Of a stretch of DNA of 11,509 nucleotides, positions 8,067-11,509 are shown one piece after another. The translations under genes were made by a program, and so were the position numbers. The stretch comes from CAZDOD01 sp964506935 (GTDB taxonomy: Bacteria; Desulfobacterota; Zymogenia; Zymogenales; Zymogenaceae), in contig CAZDOD010000089.1 in the NCBI GenBank assembly GCA_964506935.1, positions 1 through 11,509 of the forward strand. Reading direction: 5' to 3'. Below the pieces are notes generated by a model, which was not told the origin of the DNA, made no database searches, and saw only the letters and a list, made by a program, of their open reading frames with translations. Every line of letters begins with the position of its first letter. The first letter of the stretch is position 1.

Positions 8067-8095
8067 TTGACAATACTTCAATTTAGTGATAGTTA
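8067..8095 (+). promoter_or_regulatory. Likely promoter of the M23 gene
   Basis: A perfect -35 box TTGACA (8067-8072) is followed after 17 bases by TAGTTA (8090-8095), preceded by TG one base upstream (extended -10 form). The -10 box itself is weak. The predicted leader is about 65 bases. A 171-base gap after the amidohydrolase supports an independent transcript. Confidence 0.45.
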
Positions 8096-8144
8096 AAGGG
8101 GGTTGAGCAGGTTTTTTGCATTTTTGATCTTTTAACCGCAAATC

Positions 8145-8160
8145 ATACCCTTTCAGGTAT
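8145..8160 (+). promoter_or_regulatory. Small hairpin over the ribosome site of the M23 gene
   Basis: ATACC (8145-8149) can pair with GGTAT (8156-8160), leaving a six-base loop. The only purine-rich ribosome-binding candidate, AGG at 8155-8157, falls in this hairpin, six to nine bases before the ATG at 8166. Five base pairs is weak, so a regulatory role is speculative. Confidence 0.25.
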
Positions 8161-8165
8161 AAATT

Positions 8166-9077
8166 ATGATCAGGAAAAGATATTATACAATTATGCTGGT
8201 GCCGGAAAAGTCTCTTAAAGTGCTTAAGTTCAAGATCTCCAATATATTCCTCTATGCCTGTGCGATTTCGGCCTTTTTTGCCTTTATCCTGTCTATATTT
8301 ATGCTCTACAATTATTTTGATGTGCGCTATTCATTGGCGGAGCTTACCACCCTCAAACATGAAAACAAGATCCACAAAGAGCAGATCATGGAGTTCGGCG
8401 AGATGATAGAGAATATCGATGACCGAATGGAGGGGATTTACAAGTCCGAGGAAAAACTGAGAGGCATCGCCGAGATTGGAAACCCAATATTGGATAAGGA
8501 AATGTACGGCCTAGGAGGTCTCCCCTCGAGCGGGGAGAAGGACTCCACAGGACTCGGTGGCCGTTATGATCTGAACGTTCGGGAGTTTGAAATTGAGATT
8601 GAGCGGTTAAAGGAGAAGTCAAAGCTCCAGGAGGAGAGCCTGATCGAGCTCTTGTGCTTTTTAGACGGTCAGGAGAATCTACTCGCCTGCACCCCGTCCA
8701 TCTGGCCTACGAGGGGCTTTTTGATCTCCGGCTTCGGTTTTCGTCGCGATCCCTTCACCAAAAAAATACGGATGCATGAAGGTATAGATATCGTAAACAA
8801 GCTTGGAACCCCAATATACGCCACCGCCAACGGCGTCGTGATCTTTGCTGGCATAAGATCAGGTTACGGGAAGTTCGTCATTATAGATCACGGATACGGA
8901 TTTTATTCCCGCTATGGACATCTTAGCAGCATCATTGTAAGCGAGGGTGATCGGGTAAAGAGGGGAGACAAGATAGCGAACATGGGAAGTACCGGGCGTT
9001 CCAAGAGCTCCCATCTCCACTACGAGGTACAGGTAAACGGCGTCAACGTGGACCCGACACACTTCATCCTAAATTGA
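8166..9077 (+). CDS. Membrane-anchored M23 (LytM/lysostaphin-type) peptidase-family protein
   Basis: This 303-residue protein begins with a short cytoplasmic start containing YYTIMLVPEKS, then one membrane segment (about residues 27-48). A coiled-coil region (about 54-100) and a second helical stretch (about 137-168) follow in the periplasm, and a C-terminal M23 domain spans about 178-303. The zinc ligands are present: H204 and D208 in HEGIDI, and H283-L-H285 with E287 in HLHYE. H252 in the GHLS motif matches the usual catalytic histidine, so the domain looks active. M23 endopeptidases cut peptide cross-links in peptidoglycan, and coiled-coil versions often work with division or shape factors. 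ATG 8166 is chosen because it keeps the family-like N-terminus; a later ATG at 8193 would also leave the membrane segment intact. It is separate from the upstream operon by gap and promoter. Confidence 0.9.
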   Translation: MIRKRYYTIMLVPEKSLKVLKFKISNIFLYACAISAFFAFILSIFMLYNYFDVRYSLAELTTLKHENKIHKEQIMEFGEMIENIDDRMEGIYKSEEKLRGIAEIGNPILDKEMYGLGGLPSSGEKDSTGLGGRYDLNVREFEIEIERLKEKSKLQEESLIELLCFLDGQENLLACTPSIWPTRGFLISGFGFRRDPFTKKIRMHEGIDIVNKLGTPIYATANGVVIFAGIRSGYGKFVIIDHGYGFYSRYGHLSSIIVSEGDRVKRGDKIANMGSTGRSKSSHLHYEVQVNGVNVDPTHFILN

Positions 9078-9234
9078 AATTGTAGATAGCCACCCCCTAT
9101 TCCCTTCATTCTATGTCACTGCCTCAATTGTCCTAATTTTCCACCTTGACGTTTTAGTTGATCTTCTAGCTGGGATAATAAAGAATCCTCGATCTGGTGA
9201 GGTCGGGAAATGAAGGATATTTTCTAAAAAAGGA

Positions 9235-9579
9235 CTACTTTTCGCCCTCTTCTTCTGATCCGGTCTTAGGAGGAGGTGGTGGTGTACCCTCATCTTTGAA
9301 CTTAGAGGATGCGGCGTTAAACGATTCTTTTAAGGCATGAAAGGCCTTCTCAAATCCAACCTTCAGCTCACCCCAGGCGTCCCCTCCCGTTCCCTTTAGC
9401 TCTTTTAGTCTTTCGCCCGCGACATCAAAGCCCTTTTTTAATTCCTCGACCTGTTCTTTGTACTGTACTTTGATTTCACCTGCGGTCTTTCCCACTTTTT
9501 CCGAAAGCTGGTCGAGCTTTGCGCCCAAGTCTTTCATCTGGCTTTCAAAATTCGCTTCGGCCTTTTTCTTTTCTTCCAT
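9235..9579 (-). CDS. Small coiled-coil protein, sll1863 stress-response-like
   Basis: This 114-residue, highly charged protein starts at the ATG at 9579. Residues 1-90 form a long amphipathic helix or coiled coil, with heptad-like runs such as LGAKLDQLSEKVGKTAGEIK and the block GDAWGELKVGFEKAFHALKE. That block resembles small coiled-coil proteins annotated as sll1863-family stress proteins. The tail contains five consecutive prolines and an acidic end (SEEEGEK). A longer in-frame reading from 9663 exists, but a GGGAGGT ribosome site lies about six bases before ATG 9579 and the extra residues are AT-rich and basic. There is no signal peptide or membrane segment. The gene stands alone: it converges on the M23 gene and diverges from the small acidic ORF. 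Its function is unknown. Family assignment is by resemblance only. Confidence 0.75.
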   Translation of the reverse strand: MEEKKKAEANFESQMKDLGAKLDQLSEKVGKTAGEIKVQYKEQVEELKKGFDVAGERLKELKGTGGDAWGELKVGFEKAFHALKESFNAASSKFKDEGTPPPPPKTGSEEEGEK

Positions 9580-9653
9580 AAAATACCTCCCTTTTTTAAA
9601 TAGTGGTAATTCTCTAAACTTGAAAGTTAAATACAATCTTACCTTGCTTTTGT

Positions 9654-9682
9654 ATTTTAGCATATATTCGTAAAAAAATCAA
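9654..9682 (-). promoter_or_regulatory. Strong promoter of the coiled-coil gene
   Basis: On the minus strand TTGATT (plus 9677-9682) is followed after exactly 17 bases by TAAAAT (plus 9654-9659). TG stands one base upstream of the -10, the extended form. This is the best promoter match in the window. It predicts a start near 9647 and a leader of about 67 bases. Confidence 0.65.
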
Positions 9683-9909
9683 GGTTTTTGAAATCATTTG
9701 GTGGGGCCTTGAAGATATCGGGACGTGTCGCCTTGATCGGATGGATGAAAAGGATATTCAGATAGCAAAACGGGATTAGGTAGATCGATCTCAATTCGAG
9801 ATGGAATCAAATTCGGATATTTTTTAAAATAACAAAACATATCTTGTTCAATCTGAAAAAAGATGTTAGTATGATGCGAATTTTAAAGACATCATATATT
9901 GAGGGCGAG

Positions 9910-10089
9910 ATGGGGAAAAAGGAGTATGAGGTGGTTTGGTCGATAACGAGGGTTTATATCTCCAAAGTCTTTCTAGAAAATCCGGACGACAAGGAAGAAA
10001 TATTTTCGATTGTAGAAGAGGATGAGGCCCACATGATAGATGGTGAGTTTGGGATATTTGAAGTAAACCCCGTTGAGGAGAGTGAGTAA
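9910..10089 (+). CDS. Small acidic protein of unknown function
   Basis: I do not recognise this 59-residue protein (MGKKEYEVVWSITRVYIS at its start). It looks like beta strands near residues 6-20 and 45-52 around an acidic helix (about 26-40), with a net negative charge and no signal peptide or membrane segment. It has a faint likeness to DpnD/PcfM-type C-terminal domains, too weak to name. The frame is open further upstream, with ATG at 9871 and 9874 and TTG at 9844. I prefer ATG 9910 because GAGG at 9901-9904 sits five bases before it, whereas the earlier ATGs have no ribosome site, and a TATGAT at 9870-9875 could be a -10 box. The end at 10089 is certain if the ORF is real. A hairpin follows 22 bases after the stop, which supports a real transcript. 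Confidence 0.5.
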   Translation: MGKKEYEVVWSITRVYISKVFLENPDDKEEIFSIVEEDEAHMIDGEFGIFEVNPVEESE

Positions 10090-10110
10090 AAATAATCTCA
10101 TAAAGGCTAT

Positions 10111-10128
10111 AAGGGGGTCCTCCTCCTT
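10111..10128 (+). terminator. Candidate terminator hairpin after the small acidic ORF
   Basis: AAGGGGG (10111-10117) can pair with CCTCCTT (10122-10128) around a four-base loop, with one G-U pair. The tail is only TTTA, so termination may be weak. A second short hairpin, TTGAGG/CCTCAA (10136-10155), followed by CTTTT, may add to it. Confidence 0.4.
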
Positions 10129-10166
10129 TAGAGTCTTGAGGGGAAACCGCCTCAAAGCTTTTGGGA

Positions 10167-10193
10167 TTGTCGATTCTTTAAAGAGTGTATACT
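10167..10193 (+). promoter_or_regulatory. Candidate promoter for the hemolysin III-like gene
   Basis: TTGTCG (10167-10172) and TATACT (10188-10193) are separated by 15 bases, shorter than the usual 17. The spacer contains the perfect palindrome TCTTTAAAGA (10175-10184). The leader to ATG 10295 would be about 95 bases. Confidence 0.27.
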
Positions 10194-10294
10194 CAGTGAA
10201 TTCAAATCACCCGTAAAACCCATCACATCGGGATAGGTTGGCACAAATTGTCTGTTGCACTTGGTTGTTAAAAAAAGAGATTTAAAGGACGCAA

Positions 10295-11011
10295 ATGAAG
10301 ATTGATGTCAAGAAATTTGGCGATAGATTGGAGAAGGGGTTTTCGGGGGAGGAAGAGGAGATAGGAACTTATGGGCACAGGAAACAGAGCCCCGGGGAGG
10401 AGATAGCAAACAGCATCTCCCACGGAATTGGGGCGGCGCTCAGTGTCGCCGGCCTCGTGCTTCTGGTTGTGTTTTCCGTCCTCTTTGGTGATGCGTGGCG
10501 GGTGGTGAGTTTCTCCATATACGGATCGACCCTGATAATCCTCTATCTTATGTCGACACTGTATCACGGTTTTACAAATCCGAGGCTCAAGAGATTTTTC
10601 AGGATATTGGATCACGTCTCGATCTATCTTTTGATCGCCGGGACATACACGCCCATCGCCCTTGTATCGATGCGCGGGCCGTGGGGCTGGACGATCTTCG
10701 GCCTTATCTGGGGGATGGCAGTAGCCGGAATAATATCGAAATTTTTTATAATCGACAAACTCAAATATCTTTCCGTTGTATTTTACATTGCGATGGGGTG
10801 GCTTATCGTAATCGCCTTAAAACCGATGATCGAGATGGTCCCTTCGGGCCTGATATTTTGGATGGTTGCAGGTGGGCTGTTATACACGTTCGGGGTAATC
10901 TTTTATGCAATGAAGAAAATGCCGTATCATCACGCCGTATGGCACCTCTTCGTTCTTGGCGGGAGCATCTGCCACTTCTTAGGAATATTCTTCAATCTTA
11001 CGTATAAGTAG
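10295..11011 (+). CDS. trhA: Hemolysin III / TrhA family membrane protein (PAQR superfamily)
   Basis: This 238-residue inner-membrane protein has about seven hydrophobic segments after a polar N-terminus of roughly 35 residues. The conserved family positions are visible: E36 and SHGIG with H43 at the start of the first segment, STLYH (S87, H91), DHVSIYLLIAGTYTP (D106, H107), and late histidines in HHAVWHLFVLGGSICHF (H213, H217, H227). In the PAQR superfamily such Ser/Asp/His residues form a metal site. Bacterial members, known as hemolysin III or TrhA, have been linked to membrane energy and fluidity balance rather than to true haemolysis. ATG 10295 has AAAGGA at 10284-10289, five bases upstream. 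The gene is alone on its strand and converges on the RidA gene. The symbol rests on family membership; the exact function is not shown by the sequence. Confidence 0.9.
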   Translation: MKIDVKKFGDRLEKGFSGEEEEIGTYGHRKQSPGEEIANSISHGIGAALSVAGLVLLVVFSVLFGDAWRVVSFSIYGSTLIILYLMSTLYHGFTNPRLKRFFRILDHVSIYLLIAGTYTPIALVSMRGPWGWTIFGLIWGMAVAGIISKFFIIDKLKYLSVVFYIAMGWLIVIALKPMIEMVPSGLIFWMVAGGLLYTFGVIFYAMKKMPYHHAVWHLFVLGGSICHFLGIFFNLTYK

Positions 11012-11019
11012 GCGGTTTT

Positions 11020-11035
11020 AGACAGGCGGCCTGTC
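11020..11035 (+). terminator. Hairpin just after the hemolysin III-like gene
   Basis: AGACAGG (11020-11026) pairs perfectly with CCTGTCT (11029-11035 or 11030-11035 plus one loop base), leaving a loop of about three bases. It begins nine bases after the stop codon. The following TCATTTTC is a poor U-run, so it may instead protect the mRNA 3' end or assist the stronger hairpin downstream. Confidence 0.4.
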
Positions 11036-11070
11036 TGTCATTTTCTATCTTGAGATAACTAGCAATCTAC

Positions 11071-11101
11071 AAAAAAGGGGGACATCATGTCTCCTTTTTT
11101 T
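11071..11101 (+). terminator. Two-way intrinsic terminator between converging genes
   Basis: An A6-G5-ACA arm (11071-11084) pairs with TGT-CTCC-T6 (11088-11101) around the loop TCA. Flanking A and T runs give a U-tract in either direction, so it can end both the hemolysin III-like transcript and the RidA transcript. Two G-U pairs in the plus-strand RNA become A-C mismatches in the minus-strand RNA, so plus-strand termination should be stronger. Confidence 0.8.
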
Positions 11102-11122
11102 GCCTGTGACAGAACTTTTTTT

Positions 11123-11500
11123 CTATTTAATTGCAATAACCTCGATTTCGATCGGGAAGTTTCCGGGAAGCTCCCTTACTGCCACGCAGGAGCGCGCCGG
11201 GGGATTTTTCGGAAAGAAGGTCCTGTAGACTTCGTTCATATCGGAAAAATCGGCCATGTCCCTCAAGAATACAGTCGCCTTGACGACCTTTTCGAGACCG
11301 CTGCCGAGAGATTCGAGCGCCGCCTTCACGTTTTTCAGGACAAGCTCGGTCGCTTTTTTTGTGTCGTCCGTTATCGAGAGCTTTTTTACGGGATCGACGG
11401 GGACGACGCCGGAGACGAACAGGAATCCCCCCGACTCCACGACGTGCGAATATGGGCCCCCCTTTGGGAGCGTATCGATATCATGCGTTATCTTTTCCAT
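11123..11500 (-). CDS. RidA / YjgF / Rid family enamine-imine deaminase
   Basis: This complete 125-residue protein matches the length of the RidA fold. RidA trimers act in the cytoplasm, where they hydrolyse reactive enamine/imine products of PLP enzymes such as 2-aminoacrylate, releasing ammonia. Family signs include the GPYSHVVESGGFLFVSG segment (residues 15-31), the FLRDMADFSDMNEVY helix region (78-92), PPARSCVAV with R103 (the carboxylate-binding arginine) and C105, and the closing IEIEVIAI with E120. The presence of R103 and E120 favours an active deaminase, but Rid subfamilies overlap, so the exact substrate is open. The usual N-terminal family residues are shifted (start MEKITHDIDTLPKGG). 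ATG 11500 lies nine bases from the window edge and GAG at 11507-11509 may be part of its ribosome site, so upstream signals cannot be judged. Confidence 0.92.
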   Translation of the reverse strand: MEKITHDIDTLPKGGPYSHVVESGGFLFVSGVVPVDPVKKLSITDDTKKATELVLKNVKAALESLGSGLEKVVKATVFLRDMADFSDMNEVYRTFFPKNPPARSCVAVRELPGNFPIEIEVIAIK

Positions 11501-11509
11501 ATATAACTC

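Noticed and set aside
9111..9293. 60-codon minus-strand ORF overlapping the end of the coiled-coil gene
   Set aside because: No ribosome site or recognisable pattern, and it overlaps a gene with strong start signals.
9788..9802. ATCTC/GAGAT inverted repeat
   Set aside because: Only five base pairs with no linked promoter; expected by chance.
10238..10260. TTGGCAC followed by TTGCAC, like a sigma-54 promoter
   Set aside because: The GG and GC are 15 bases apart, whereas sigma-54 needs about 10.
10495..11007. 170-codon plus-strand ORF in another frame of the hemolysin III-like gene
   Set aside because: Rich in Arg/Asp with no domain; the overlapping frame has full PAQR motifs and a ribosome site.

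Overview
This window looks like chromosomal backbone from a free-living, Gram-negative, probably anaerobic bacterium, perhaps of the deltaproteobacterial / Desulfobacterota type. The lineage is an inference from gene content: an EFR1-type flavodoxin-ferredoxin, polyprenol-linked glycosyltransferases, envelope L,D-transpeptidase and M23 proteins, and TTG start codons. No rRNA, tRNA, IS element, CRISPR array or phage gene was recognised, and the codon style is fairly uniform.

Layout. Positions 1-381 (minus) hold the N-terminal part of a nitronate monooxygenase-like flavoprotein cut by the window edge. A 360-base AT-rich divergent spacer follows. Then comes a long plus-strand run. It contains an EFR1-type flavodoxin/2x[4Fe-4S] protein (742-1563), a large multi-spanning GT-C-like glycosyltransferase with a soluble C-terminal domain (1611-3908), a DPM1-like family 2 glycosyltransferase (4022-4750) and an overlapping DUF2304 small membrane protein (4740-5135). 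After these come an exported L,D-transpeptidase with two apparent LytR_C-like repeats (5250-6386), a YtcJ-like amidohydrolase 15 bases downstream (6402-7994), and a membrane-anchored M23 peptidase-family protein behind its own likely promoter (8166-9077). Next are a minus-strand coiled-coil protein resembling the sll1863 stress family (9235-9579), with the clearest promoter in the window, and a small unrecognised acidic protein (about 9910-10089). The window ends with a hemolysin III/TrhA membrane protein (10295-11011) that converges on a RidA-family deaminase (11123-11500, minus). A long two-way hairpin lies between these last two.

How the genes fit together. The GT2, DUF2304 and GT-C trio is the usual composition of a system that loads a sugar on a polyprenyl phosphate at the inner leaflet and transfers it on the outer leaflet to an envelope acceptor. 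The L,D-transpeptidase and M23 genes act on peptidoglycan. The middle of the window is therefore an envelope-building neighbourhood, with an amidohydrolase of unknown substrate inserted. The flanks are metabolic housekeeping: nitronate oxidation, enamine/imine deamination and a redox flavoprotein.

Nothing here is clearly a new defence or mobile system. The items most worth a second look are the double LytR_C-like/YkuD architecture, the lipid-linked glycosylation cassette with its unusual GT-C tail, the orphan small acidic ORF, and several regulatory structures.
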